Positions 27,497-36,087 of a DNA stretch of 64,000 nucleotides are shown here, piece after piece. The DNA lies in the NCBI GenBank assembly GCA_965208685.1, contig CBDBPL010000007.1:2480001-2544000 (forward strand), written 5' to 3'. The DNA comes from JAJEFO01 sp965208685. Its GTDB lineage: Bacteria > Pseudomonadota > Alphaproteobacteria > Rhodobacterales > Rhodobacteraceae. The stretch's first letter is position 1. Every line of letters starts with the position of its first letter. A model generated the notes under the pieces. It did no database searches. It was not told the DNA's origin and was given only the letters and a program-made list of their open reading frames with translations. Both the position numbers and the translations under genes were made by a program.

Positions 27497-28942
27497 ATGA
27501 CCGGGGCGCTCATGTTTCAGGGCACCGGCTCAAATGTCGGCAAGTCCATCCTCGTGGCAGGCCTCGCACGTGCCGCGCGGAACCGGGGCATCTCCGTCGC
27601 CCCCTTCAAGCCGCAGAACATGTCGAACAATGCCGCTGTCACCGCAGACGACGGCGAGATTGGCCGCGCCCAAGCGCTTCAAGCCCTCGCGGCAGGTCTG
27701 CAACCTCACACCGACATGAATCCCGTCCTGCTGAAGCCGGAATCCGAAACCGGCGCCCAGGTCGTCGTCCAGGGAAGGCGGCATGCGACCGTCAAGGCCC
27801 GGGAATACGGAGAGCTGAAGGCGGAACTTCTGACCCCCGTTCTCGAAAGCTACAGAAGACTCCGCGCGGCGCATGATCTTGTCCTGGTCGAGGGGGCGGG
27901 ATCTCCAGCGGAGGTGAACCTTCGCGAGGGCGACATTGCCAACATGGGCTTCGCGCAAGCGGCTGATGTTCCAGTCGTGCTCGTCGGCGACATCGACCGT
28001 GGCGGGGTCATCGCGCAGCTTGTCGGCACAATGGCCATCCTCAATCCCGGTGACGCAAAGCGCGTCAAGGGCTTCCTGATCAACAAGTTCCGGGGCGATC
28101 CGGCCCTGTTCACGGAGGGCTACAGGATAGCCGAAGATCAAACCGGCTGGATCGGATTCGGCATCCTGCCCTGGTTCCAGAACGCCTGGAAACTGCCAGC
28201 CGAGGACGCGCTCGACATCAGAGACACCGAAGAAGGCGAATTCCATGTCGTCTGCCTAAGGTTCGAGCGAATCGCGAACTTCGACGACCTGGATCCGCTC
28301 GCGCAGGAGGCGTCGGTACGGCTCACCATGCTCGGCGCGGGCCAGGCCATCCCGGGCGACGCCGATCTCGTCATCCTGCCTGGAAGCAAGTCAGCGCGCG
28401 GCGATCTCGCGTTCCTTAGGGAACAGGGCTGGGACATCGATCTCCAGGCGCATGCACGGCGAGGCGGCCAGATCCTCGGAATCTGCGGCGGCTACCAGAT
28501 GCTGGGCCGGACCATCAACGACCCAGCGGGGATCGAGGGCCCGCCAGGCTCAGCCAATGGCCTCGGCCTGCTGGACGTCGAAACCGAAATGACGGCGCAA
28601 AAGCGCCTCACCGAGACGTCCGCGCGACATGTGGCGACGAACGCGCCCTTTCAGGGATATGAAATACACAAGGGCCGCACCACCGGGCCCGATACCGCCC
28701 GCCCGTTTGCCGTTACGGAAGGCGGACCGGACGGCGCCACCAGCCCGGACGGGAAGGTCTCAGGCAGCTACTTCCACGGCATGTTTCGCGGCGACCGCTT
28801 TCGCGCCGCCTTTCTCGGCAGTCTCGGGCAGGAGTCTTCAGGCCTTTCCTATGAAGCCGCGGTGGACGGCACGCTCGACGAACTCGCCCTGCTCATGGAA
28901 GCACATCTCGACCTGAACGCCATCCTGGCACTCGCTAGATAG
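27497..28942 (+). CDS. cobQ: Cobyric acid synthase
   Basis: A 481-aa amidotransferase that amidates adenosylcobyrinate a,c-diamide at positions b, d, e and g using glutamine and ATP. The N-terminal ATPase domain has GTGSNVGKS (9-17) and FKPQNMSNNA. The C-terminal class I-like glutaminase domain has the nucleophile C330 in LGICGGYQMLG and H427 in SYFHGMF. The start is a choice among in-frame codons; 27497 (MTGALMFQGTG) fits the family best, and 27479 or 27512 are alternatives with equally weak ribosome-binding sites. The toxin-antitoxin pair downstream interrupts the cobalamin cluster. Confidence 0.95.
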   Translation: MTGALMFQGTGSNVGKSILVAGLARAARNRGISVAPFKPQNMSNNAAVTADDGEIGRAQALQALAAGLQPHTDMNPVLLKPESETGAQVVVQGRRHATVKAREYGELKAELLTPVLESYRRLRAAHDLVLVEGAGSPAEVNLREGDIANMGFAQAADVPVVLVGDIDRGGVIAQLVGTMAILNPGDAKRVKGFLINKFRGDPALFTEGYRIAEDQTGWIGFGILPWFQNAWKLPAEDALDIRDTEEGEFHVVCLRFERIANFDDLDPLAQEASVRLTMLGAGQAIPGDADLVILPGSKSARGDLAFLREQGWDIDLQAHARRGGQILGICGGYQMLGRTINDPAGIEGPPGSANGLGLLDVETEMTAQKRLTETSARHVATNAPFQGYEIHKGRTTGPDTARPFAVTEGGPDGATSPDGKVSGSYFHGMFRGDRFRAAFLGSLGQESSGLSYEAAVDGTLDELALLMEAHLDLNAILALAR

Positions 28943-29317
28943 GCTCTTCGAACGTACAGTTCAGAAACAGGCCTCGCAGATTCACTGCGAAACTGCACTG
29001 CCACCCTGCCCGTTCGCTGGTCAAAGGCGATGCCCGGTCTGCGGGCAATGGGGCTGAAGGGAGTTTGACGCAGCCGGAGAGCCGCCGGCCTGAGCCCAAG
29101 GCGACACACGGGGCCGCAGCGGGACCGCCCCAGTGCAACAACCCGCCGGAAGCGGGAGCCGTATCGCCGATCTTGATCTGTACACGGCTATTGTCGTGCG
29201 CATACATGAGAACCGAGCCTTCTGCCGACCATCGATTGCAATTGGCCGAAGGCCTGTCTCGAACGCAAAGTCAGTCCAACAACGCTTTCGAGAAATCTCC
29301 CTCCGCAAAACGGGGCA
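28943..29317. other. Gene-free stretch between cobQ and the RES gene
   Basis: 375 bp between convergent genes. No frame or RNA gene is recognisable. Several short GC-rich inverted repeats are possible, none with a T tract. Confidence 0.45.
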
Positions 29318-29833
29318 TTACATCCGCCCCAGCCTGTTCTCGTCGTCGACCACTTCCAATGCACAGTCCTCTGCCATCCAACGCCAGAGGACAAGGTTCA
29401 GATCGTCGCGTGATGCCCCGTCGGCGAAACTCCTGAAGAGCATTCCGACAAAACCATCCGCGACAAGCGACTCAGCCAGAACCTGAGTCGGCGCGAGCCG
29501 CCGGTTGAGCATGGCGGATCGCCAGCCGGGGTCGGCAAGCGCCTCAACGTTCGTGCCACAGGCCGCGATTGCTGCGGTGTCGCATGAATCGAAGATAGGG
29601 CCGAGATCGGCGCGATACGAGACCAGGACCGTGGGCTGCAGCGTGCCGACTTGGTTCGCTTCCCGAAGTGCTGTGGTCGGGGCGAGCGCGGCGTAGAGGG
29701 CAGGTGTTCCCTTTCGATTGAACCGCCCGCCATAGAGCCGCGCCCCGCGTCCGGAGAGCGGTTCCCGCGCGTATACGGGGTTCAACGCACGATAGAGCGG
29801 ACCCCGATATCGCCCATCCCTGAGCAGCGTCAC
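29318..29833 (-). CDS. RES-domain toxin (NAD+ phosphorylase family)
   Basis: A 171-aa RES-domain protein, toxin half of a Xre-RES system. Characterised RES toxins deplete cellular NAD+. The family core is visible: YRALNP near 14, the arginine-containing ARLYGGRFNRKGTP (about 31-44), LYAAL and the glutamate in TALREANQ (about 53-60). A serine in FDSCDTAA lies near 82. Its start overlaps the stop of the antitoxin gene by 4 nt (ATGA), so the antitoxin is made first. It lies inside the cobalamin region without functional relation to it. Confidence 0.9.
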   Translation of the reverse strand: MTLLRDGRYRGPLYRALNPVYAREPLSGRGARLYGGRFNRKGTPALYAALAPTTALREANQVGTLQPTVLVSYRADLGPIFDSCDTAAIAACGTNVEALADPGWRSAMLNRRLAPTQVLAESLVADGFVGMLFRSFADGASRDDLNLVLWRWMAEDCALEVVDDENRLGRM

Positions 29834-30180
29834 GCGTATACGCCCGCATCCACCGCATCTATATAGTCCAGCACCTGCTGCGACTTGCCTTCCCGCACAA
29901 GCTGCATGGCAGTTCGCCCATCGAAACCCGGCAAAGGCTGTGACCGATACCAGGCATAGGCCATGAGTTCCGAGCCAAAGCGAGGCTCCACCTTGTTCAG
30001 CACCTCGATCAGCTCGCGCAGCCGGCGCTGTGTCTTGCTGGATTGGATCCGCCTACGGCGCTGAAGCGCATCCTTTCCGAGGCCAACCGTCATGGCGATT
30101 TCCTCAGCCGAAGTGCGAAGCACGGCAGCAATTTTCCTAGGTTCGAAACACCCGGCCTCAGCGAATTGCGAGATCTGCAT
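29830..30180 (-). CDS. Xre/MbcA/ParS-type antitoxin (DUF2384)
   Basis: A 116-aa antitoxin partner of the RES toxin. The N-terminal helix-turn-helix half (IAAVLRTSAEEIAMTVGL) binds DNA. The C-terminal DUF2384 half (FGSELMAYAWYRSQPLPGF, then GRTAMQLVREG) neutralises the toxin by covering its active site. GGAGGG precedes the ATG. Two palindromes overlap the promoter (30203-30227), as expected for autoregulation. Overlap with the toxin gene is 4 nt. Confidence 0.9.
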   Translation of the reverse strand: MQISQFAEAGCFEPRKIAAVLRTSAEEIAMTVGLGKDALQRRRRIQSSKTQRRLRELIEVLNKVEPRFGSELMAYAWYRSQPLPGFDGRTAMQLVREGKSQQVLDYIDAVDAGVYA

Positions 30181-30202
30181 ACATGCCCTCCATCGGCAAT
30201 AG

Positions 30203-30248
30203 TGTCGTTATTTAACGTCATAATGACTGAATTTGATGCGTCTTTCAA
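30203..30248 (-). promoter_or_regulatory. Promoter and operator palindromes of the Xre-RES pair
   Basis: On the minus strand TTGAAA (30243-30248) and CATTAT (30220-30225) are 17 bp apart. Two inverted repeats overlap the -10: gtcataatgac (30217-30227) and cgttatttaacg (30206-30217; with one mismatch it extends to 30203-30220). The layout fits repression by the antitoxin. Confidence 0.65.
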
Positions 30249-30467
30249 CCAGAATTGTTGCGCATCTCCGATCGTTGGAGAGCTCCCAGAATTCCGCACG
30301 GACTCTTCCAATGGCCCCTTGGCAGTTCTGCCAAAGACAATTTTTTGGTCGACATGGCGGAGGGCAAGCTGGAAGAGTTCGCGCGCGCATGCGAGTGCAT
30401 CTCGACAAAAGCGCCTTGCTGGCGCTTGCCTCCTTGACTCCAAAGACATGCAGTTCAAGGCCAATCC

Positions 30468-31424
30468 TCACAGGAGCGCCGCTTCCACGCGCAACCAGTG
30501 ATCCGGGCCGGGAATTCCCAGGCGCAACCAGTCTTTCGAGTATTGGAAAGTCCTGCTCCAGACCCGCTCCGACGCGAGTTGCACCTGCGCGTCGTCGGCG
30601 TCCGGCACCCGGTATAGCCGGAACAGTTCGCTTCCGCCCACGACTTCCCAACCTCCCGTCTTGGCAAGGTCGTCAAGTCTTCCTGCATCTCTTGCAAGCC
30701 TTGCTGCCGTCGCCTTGCGCCATGCACCATCTGCAAGCGCCACCTGCCCGACACGGATCGCGACCCCAGAAACCGGCCAAGGGCCTGCCAGTTCGGCCAG
30801 GGCCGCCAGTCGGACCTCACCACCGAGAACAAATCCCAAACGCAGGCCTGCAAGCCCGTAGAACTTGCCGAAGGACCGCAGCACGAGCGTGTTGTCCGGA
30901 ATCTCCCGGGCCAATGAAATGTCCGGGCGCGGGTCGACGAAACTTTCGTCCACGACGAGAAGCCCTACCCGCGTTGAAATGGCTCGCAACTGCTCTGGTG
31001 CCAGGACTCGCCCGTCCGGATTGTTCGGATTGACCACGACGGCGGCGTCCGCACCAGCGAGTGCGGTCGGACGCTCAACGGTCTCGACCGTCCATCCGCT
31101 TCGCGCGAAACTCGCTGCATGCTCGTTGTAGGTCGGGCCGAGCACCCGAACCAGTCCGGGCTTGCAGGACACCGGAATCATCTGGATCGCGGCCTGCGCG
31201 CCCGCGACGGGCAGCACCCCTGCCGCGCAGCCATAGGCCATGCGGGCCGTTTCGCGCAACAATTCGATGTCGGAGCGCATCGGCAAGTCAGCCCAAGCCC
31301 GGTCATCGAACTCGGGCAACGGATAGGGGCTCGAATTGACGCCGGTGGAAAGATCGATCCATTCCTCGGGGCTGCCGCCCCACTTGGCCATGGCCGTATC
31401 GAGATTGCCCCCGTGATCGCGCAT
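30468..31424 (-). CDS. cobC: L-threonine O-3-phosphate decarboxylase (CobC of Pseudomonas/Rhodobacter naming)
   Basis: A 318-aa PLP enzyme that decarboxylates L-threonine phosphate to (R)-1-amino-2-propanol phosphate, the linker of cobalamin. The opening HGGNLDTAMAKWG matches CobC/CobD. The PLP lysine is K187 in RSFGKFYGLAGLRLGF and the cofactor Asn is in NPNNPDG (132-138). The Salmonella name is CobD. It follows cbiB by 9 bp on the same strand; its substrate is made by the BluE-like kinase two genes upstream and its product is used by CbiB, so the operon is a pathway in order. Confidence 0.93.
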   Translation of the reverse strand: MRDHGGNLDTAMAKWGGSPEEWIDLSTGVNSSPYPLPEFDDRAWADLPMRSDIELLRETARMAYGCAAGVLPVAGAQAAIQMIPVSCKPGLVRVLGPTYNEHAASFARSGWTVETVERPTALAGADAAVVVNPNNPDGRVLAPEQLRAISTRVGLLVVDESFVDPRPDISLAREIPDNTLVLRSFGKFYGLAGLRLGFVLGGEVRLAALAELAGPWPVSGVAIRVGQVALADGAWRKATAARLARDAGRLDDLAKTGGWEVVGGSELFRLYRVPDADDAQVQLASERVWSRTFQYSKDWLRLGIPGPDHWLRVEAALL

Positions 31425-31433
31425 GGACGGATT

Positions 31434-32378
31434 TTACAGCACCGCCAGCAAGACCAAAAGCACGGCCGCCAGAATCATCGCCCGGCGATAGACACGAAGC
31501 CCTGCCTCGATGTCCGCCGCGCCCGGATCGCTGCCATTGGGATTGAGGAAGGGATCGCCGCACACCCCCGCATGACCTGCATAGATTCGCGGCCCGGAGA
31601 GCTTCACGTGAAGCGCGCCGGCCATGGCGGCTTCGGGCCATCCTGCATTGGGCGAGCGGTGATGACGGGCGTCCCGAAACACGATCCGGAGAACGCGACG
31701 CGGCGCACCGGAAACGCAGGCAAGCAGAACCGCGGTCATCCGCGCCGGAACGAGATTGGCCAGGTCGTCGATCCGTGCGGAAGCCCAGCCGAACGCCTCG
31801 TGCCGGACGGTTCGATGTCCGATCATCGAGTCGAGCGTGTTGACCGCCTTGTAGGCGGCGATGCCCGGCAATCCGAAGAATGTTCCCCAAAATAGAGGCG
31901 CCACGACCCCATCGGAGGCGTTCTCGGCAAGACTTTCCAGCGCCGCCCTCGCCATGGCGGGTGAATCCAGCATCGCCGGGTCCCGGCCGACAATCTTCGA
32001 GACAGCCTCCCGCGCACCGGAGACATCATTGTCCGCAAGCGATTCCGCAACGGCCCGAACATGCTCGTCGAGCGACCGTGCCGCCAGGAAAGGCCAGGCC
32101 AGCACGCCCGCAATCGCCATGCCCAGGACCCCATCGGGCAGCACCAAGGTGACGCACCATGCGAGGCCGCCCGTGGCTGCAGTCACGGCAAGTGCCACCG
32201 CGATTCCATTCCGCCTGCGCACGGCGTCCGGCAATTCGCTCCGATTGAAACGAAGATCCGCCTCGGCAATCACCCGTCCCATCCATCCCACGGGGTGTCC
32301 GATCCGGCGATAGAGCCAGTCCGGCCAACCGATCGCGGCGTCCAGCACAAGCGCGACGAGCATCGCGACCGCGCTCAT
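31434..32378 (-). CDS. cbiB: Adenosylcobinamide-phosphate synthase (CbiB/CobD)
   Basis: A 314-aa integral membrane enzyme that joins adenosylcobyric acid to aminopropanol phosphate (or aminopropanol). Four or five hydrophobic helices occur (about 3-13, 60-95, 290-313). Family motifs are HPVGWMGRVI near 28-37, ESLAENASDGVVAPLFW near 148-164 and KAVNTLDSMIGH near 175-186. I chose ATG 32378, which overlaps the upstream kinase stop by 4 nt (ATGA). Known as CobD in Pseudomonas naming. Confidence 0.95.
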   Translation of the reverse strand: MSAVAMLVALVLDAAIGWPDWLYRRIGHPVGWMGRVIAEADLRFNRSELPDAVRRRNGIAVALAVTAATGGLAWCVTLVLPDGVLGMAIAGVLAWPFLAARSLDEHVRAVAESLADNDVSGAREAVSKIVGRDPAMLDSPAMARAALESLAENASDGVVAPLFWGTFFGLPGIAAYKAVNTLDSMIGHRTVRHEAFGWASARIDDLANLVPARMTAVLLACVSGAPRRVLRIVFRDARHHRSPNAGWPEAAMAGALHVKLSGPRIYAGHAGVCGDPFLNPNGSDPGAADIEAGLRVYRRAMILAAVLLVLLAVL

Positions 32379-33190
32379 TCGGCACCTCTCGTGGCAAAGC
32401 TCAGCACGTCGGCGTAGCCCTCTGTCCGCAATCGATCTTCCGCTCCCGCCGGTACGCCGCCCGGCTCGAACAGGAGACCTCTGGCAGACCCCGTATGCGC
32501 ACGACACCATCCGAGCGCGTTGAGATCCTGCGCCAAGCTCGCCGTGCGGTCATCCGCCGGGCCCCTCAAGGCCGTTGTCCGCTCGGCGGACACCGTGGCG
32601 ATGCGAGCAAGTTCAGTTCTGTCTCCCGCCCCTGCAGCTGCGATCCAGTTCGGGACAAGATCCGAAATGTCGGCAAAGCGCGAGTCATCCGGCACAGTCC
32701 GAATCGGCGGTCCAAGAAACCCGCCAACCACCGCAAGCGTCGGCGGTTGCGGCATCGAACGCACCGCCCGCGCTTCCCTGGACGCCCAGAGAAGCGTTTC
32801 CGGCCTGTCCATCATCAGCGGGTCGACCGCTCCCTCGGCCTCAAGACAGGCGCTCGCGAGGACCCCCGGTGAGGCGTCGATCCCGATCGCCATTGCAAGT
32901 GCCAGAAGCACGGCCGTCGACATTCCGGCCCCAGCACCCGACCTCGCGTCCGCGATCACTTCAATATCCGCCCCTGGTGGTTCGACATCCAAGGCCTGCA
33001 GGAACGCGCCAACCACGGACGGAGACAGCGGCGACGGAATGTCCGGACGCCTCCCGCTGGATCCTGCCAAGGAAACGGCGGCTCCGAGCGTCTCGCATGG
33101 CAGCGTCACGAGCACGACGGGGCCCTCCGGCCCGAGCCGGCCCTGCAGCCACTCTCCGAAATGCCCCGTGACGCGATGCGCAGGTCTCAC
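32375..33190 (-). CDS. bluE: L-threonine kinase, GHMP family (BluE/PduX-like)
   Basis: A 271-aa GHMP kinase in a cobalamin operon. BluE of Rhodobacter and PduX of Salmonella phosphorylate free L-threonine for the aminopropanol linker. The N-terminus HRVTGHFGEWLQG is the characteristic opening of this branch. The GHMP phosphate loop is SGAGAGMST at 84-92, differing from the usual PxxxGLGSS. 4-nt overlaps with both the phosphatase gene upstream and cbiB downstream indicate tight coupling. The assignment is firm at family level; the substrate is inferred from context. Confidence 0.9.
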   Translation of the reverse strand: MRPAHRVTGHFGEWLQGRLGPEGPVVLVTLPCETLGAAVSLAGSSGRRPDIPSPLSPSVVGAFLQALDVEPPGADIEVIADARSGAGAGMSTAVLLALAMAIGIDASPGVLASACLEAEGAVDPLMMDRPETLLWASREARAVRSMPQPPTLAVVGGFLGPPIRTVPDDSRFADISDLVPNWIAAAGAGDRTELARIATVSAERTTALRGPADDRTASLAQDLNALGWCRAHTGSARGLLFEPGGVPAGAEDRLRTEGYADVLSFATRGAE

Positions 33191-33765
33191 GCAGGCCTCC
33201 AGTTCACCTCGGCCACCGAAAGCGGCGCACCCCGCGCGCAGCGAATTCGCGTGATCGAGAGCGGCCGGACTTCAAAGGCAAGCCCGGAGGTCGGCTCGCC
33301 CAGGACCATCGACAGCGCGGCGCGCACGACACCCGCATGCGTTACCGCGACAACCGGCCCGGCTTCTGCCATCTCGGCCAAGGCGCGCAGGGCGGGACTG
33401 GCCCGGTCGCAGAGGTCGCCGAAACTCTCGCCTCCTTGCGGCCGCAGGCTGGCCGTTTCGGTGCGCGAAAGGTCCCCCAGGTCCGGAATGTCCTCATTCG
33501 CCAATCCCTCCCAGGCCCCGAAGTGCTGCTCCTGAAGCCGCCCGTCCTCGCGCAGGCGTGCCCTTGGCCACAGGTGCGAAGCGGTCTGGCGGCAACGCAG
33601 CGCCGGGCTGGTCCAGATCTCGTCGACGGAAGGCAGCACTTGAGCGAGTGCGGCCATGGCCTTGCTTGCGGCGTCCGCCAGCCCGACATCCGTGCGACCG
33701 CACAGGCGTCCCCCGGTGTCGGCATCGGCATGGCGGATCAGGACCAGATCGGTGGAGGAAAACAC
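33187..33765 (-). CDS. bluF: Histidine phosphatase, probable alpha-ribazole phosphatase (BluF/CobC-like)
   Basis: A 192-aa phosphoglycerate-mutase-like phosphatase. The phosphohistidine motif is LIRHADADTGGRL (H12), with Ala replacing the usual Gly of RHG. CGRTDVGL follows, and the second histidine is in VVAVTHAGVVRAA near 140. In the cobalamin pathway such enzymes dephosphorylate alpha-ribazole 5'-phosphate or the cobalamin phosphate. It is first in the leftward operon and divergent from cobU with about 50 bp between starts. A general phosphatase is possible, but the context is strong. Confidence 0.87.
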   Translation of the reverse strand: MFSSTDLVLIRHADADTGGRLCGRTDVGLADAASKAMAALAQVLPSVDEIWTSPALRCRQTASHLWPRARLREDGRLQEQHFGAWEGLANEDIPDLGDLSRTETASLRPQGGESFGDLCDRASPALRALAEMAEAGPVVAVTHAGVVRAALSMVLGEPTSGLAFEVRPLSITRIRCARGAPLSVAEVNWRPA

Positions 33766-33815
33766 GCCGCCCGCTCGCTTTTCTTCACAACGGATTTCTG
33801 CAATGTCATGCCGCC

Positions 33816-34334
33816 ATGGGAATGTCGATACTCATTACCGGCGGGGCGCGTTCGGGCAAGAGCCGGATTGCCGAGGGCTGGGCGACGCAGGACGGCACCG
33901 CGATTTACATTGCGACCTGCCGTGCCGGAGATTCGGAAATGAAGGATCGCATCGCCGAACACCGGGCCAGGCGCGGTCCGGAATGGAAGACCCTGGAGGA
34001 ACCGCTTGACCTAGCCGGGGTGCTTGACAGAACCGATGGTCAGGGAACGCGACTCGTCGACTGCCTGACGCTTTGGCTGGCAAACCTGATGGAGGATGGA
34101 AACGATTGGCAAGGTTCCGTCGAAGACCTCGTCCGAACGCTTCATCGCCAGGCGTCTCCGGTCATAATTGTCACCAACGAAGTGGGATCGGGAATCGTGC
34201 CTGAGCGCCCTTTGGCCCGCGACTTCCGAGACGCTTTGGGCCTCGTGAACCAAGCCATTGCCGTTGCTTCCGACGAGGTGTATCTGGCCGTGGCCGGACA
34301 TCCATTGAAGGTCAAGCCCGATGCCGTTGGCTAG
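33816..34334 (+). CDS. cobU: Adenosylcobinamide kinase / guanylyltransferase
   Basis: A 172-aa bifunctional enzyme (CobP in Pseudomonas naming). It phosphorylates adenosylcobinamide and then adds GMP to give adenosylcobinamide-GDP. The P-loop GGARSGKS is at 9-16. The guanylylation histidine is probably in DRIAEHRARRG near 49. IVTNEVGSGIVP (about 127-138) is a family signature. The start may be ATG 33816 (MGMSILITGG) or 33822. It overlaps cobT by 14 nt and is divergent from the bluF-like gene. Confidence 0.95.
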   Translation: MGMSILITGGARSGKSRIAEGWATQDGTAIYIATCRAGDSEMKDRIAEHRARRGPEWKTLEEPLDLAGVLDRTDGQGTRLVDCLTLWLANLMEDGNDWQGSVEDLVRTLHRQASPVIIVTNEVGSGIVPERPLARDFRDALGLVNQAIAVASDEVYLAVAGHPLKVKPDAVG

Positions 34335-35334
34335 CGTGAAAGCACTGCACCAGATCGGCGACCTGGGGCAGGAACTTCCCGCATTCGACAGCGACAGCGC
34401 CGCAGCGGCGCGGGACCGACAAGACCAGCTCACCAAACCTCCCGGCGCCTTGGGAAAGCTCGAGGACCTGGCGGTCTTCATGGCCGGTTGGCAGAGTTCT
34501 CCCCGGCCTGAGATCAGGATCGCCCAGGCCCTCGTCTTCGCGGGGAACCACGGCATATGCGCCCAGGGAGTCAACCCGTTTCCGCAGGCGGTCACCGCGC
34601 AGATGGTTGCAAACTTCGAAGCCGGTGGCGCAGCGATCAACCAGCTCTGCACGGCGAACGGCGCAGACCTGTCGGTCATCTCCCTTGACCTGGATCGGCC
34701 CACCGCAGACTTCACGCAGGGTCCAGCCATGACCGAGGCGGACTGCCTCGACGCCGTGAAGCGAGGCGCCGAGGCCGTGGACGACACCGCGGACATCCTG
34801 ATTCTCGGCGAAATGGGCATTGGCAACTCCACTGTCGCCGCTGCGCTATCTGCAGCGGTATTCGGCGGCGACGCTCGGGATTGGGTTGGTCCGGGGACTG
34901 GTTCGGATGCTGAAGGCATCGCCCGCAAGACACGCGTGGTCGAGGAAGGCCTGGCGCGTCATGGCAGAAAGGCGCCGCTCGACAAATTGGCCGCGCTGGG
35001 CGGACGGGAGCAAGCGGCCATCTGCGGCGCCGTGATAGCGGCCAGGGAATCCAGGCTCCCCGTCATTCTGGACGGCTACATCTGCACTGCCGCGACGGCG
35101 CCACTCCACGCGGTCGACCCGGAACTTCTGGCACATTGCCTGATCGGGCATCGAAGCTCCGAACCCGGGCACCACAGGCTCGTTGACGCCCTCGGGAAGG
35201 ACCCTGTCCTCGACTTCTCCATGAGACTTGGAGAAGGCACGGGCGCAGCATTGGCTCTTGGCATCCTCAAGAGCGCGCTGGCCTGCCACAACGGAATGGC
35301 GACTTTCGCGGAGGCGGGAGTGGCCGGGGCATGA
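34321..35334 (+). CDS. cobT: Nicotinate-nucleotide:dimethylbenzimidazole phosphoribosyltransferase
   Basis: A 337-aa enzyme that makes alpha-ribazole 5'-phosphate from nicotinate mononucleotide and dimethylbenzimidazole, activating the lower ligand. DQLTKPPGALGKLE near 35-48 and FAGNHGICAQGV near 73-84 are signatures. GEMGIGNSTVAAAL lies near 163-176. The probable catalytic glutamate is E305 in RLGEGTGAA. Its start lies within the cobU end, and its stop overlaps the cobS start by 4 nt. Confidence 0.97.
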   Translation: MPLASVKALHQIGDLGQELPAFDSDSAAAARDRQDQLTKPPGALGKLEDLAVFMAGWQSSPRPEIRIAQALVFAGNHGICAQGVNPFPQAVTAQMVANFEAGGAAINQLCTANGADLSVISLDLDRPTADFTQGPAMTEADCLDAVKRGAEAVDDTADILILGEMGIGNSTVAAALSAAVFGGDARDWVGPGTGSDAEGIARKTRVVEEGLARHGRKAPLDKLAALGGREQAAICGAVIAARESRLPVILDGYICTAATAPLHAVDPELLAHCLIGHRSSEPGHHRLVDALGKDPVLDFSMRLGEGTGAALALGILKSALACHNGMATFAEAGVAGA

Positions 35335-36080
35335 ACATGGTCCGTGCGAGATGGATCGAGACCAAGCTTGCCTTTGCCTTCCTGACCCAATTGCCATGTG
35401 GTCCAGTACCAGGCGGGCAAATCGCGATCGGCAGCGCCGCATGGGCCTTCCCGCTGGTCGGCATCGTCGTCGGGCTTGTCTCCGGGTCCGTCTACCTTGC
35501 CGCCACCTTGGCGCTCCCTGCCTTGCCATCGGCGATTCTCGCCATGATCGCGGCGATTCTGGCAACCGGTGCGCTCCACGAGGACGGACTTGCCGACGTG
35601 GCTGACGGGTTTGGCGGCGGCACGTCACGGGACGACAAGCTCCGGATCATGCGCGACAGCCAGGTTGGCAGCTTCGGCGTGGTCGCGTTGATTGCGGCAT
35701 TCGGCCTTACGGCCGTTTCCATGGCAACCGCGCCGGCAGACATGCGCACGCTTGCCTGGTTCGCCGCCATCGGCGCCTGCAGCCGTGCCGCAATGGTCAT
35801 TCCCATGGCACTTCTGCGGCCCGCCCGCTCAGACGGACTCGGACATGCTGCGGTGCTGGCCTTGGGTTGGAGGTTCTGGCTTGCGATTGCATTCGCCGCT
35901 TGCGCTGCGCTCGCGACGGTGCCAGCGCTGATTCTCGCGACGGCCTTGATTGCGGTGTTCATGCTCCTGCTCGCGAAACGGCAGGTCGACGGCCAGACTG
36001 GCGACGTGCTCGGCGCGACCCAGAAAGTCGTCGAATGCGCTTGCTGGCTTGCCCTTGCAATCCAAGTGAACGCGTTCTAG
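35331..36080 (+). CDS. cobS: Adenosylcobinamide-GDP ribazoletransferase (cobalamin synthase)
   Basis: A 249-aa inner-membrane enzyme (CobV in Pseudomonas naming) that joins adenosylcobinamide-GDP and alpha-ribazole or its phosphate, the final assembly step. Six or seven transmembrane helices are visible. The conserved acidic motif HEDGLADVADGFGGG is at 83-97 and DSQVGSFGVVAL at about 108-119. It is translationally coupled to cobT by ATGA and ends the rightward operon. A decayed island starts directly downstream. Confidence 0.96.
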   Translation: MNMVRARWIETKLAFAFLTQLPCGPVPGGQIAIGSAAWAFPLVGIVVGLVSGSVYLAATLALPALPSAILAMIAAILATGALHEDGLADVADGFGGGTSRDDKLRIMRDSQVGSFGVVALIAAFGLTAVSMATAPADMRTLAWFAAIGACSRAAMVIPMALLRPARSDGLGHAAVLALGWRFWLAIAFAACAALATVPALILATALIAVFMLLLAKRQVDGQTGDVLGATQKVVECACWLALAIQVNAF

Positions 36081-36087
36081 AGGCATC

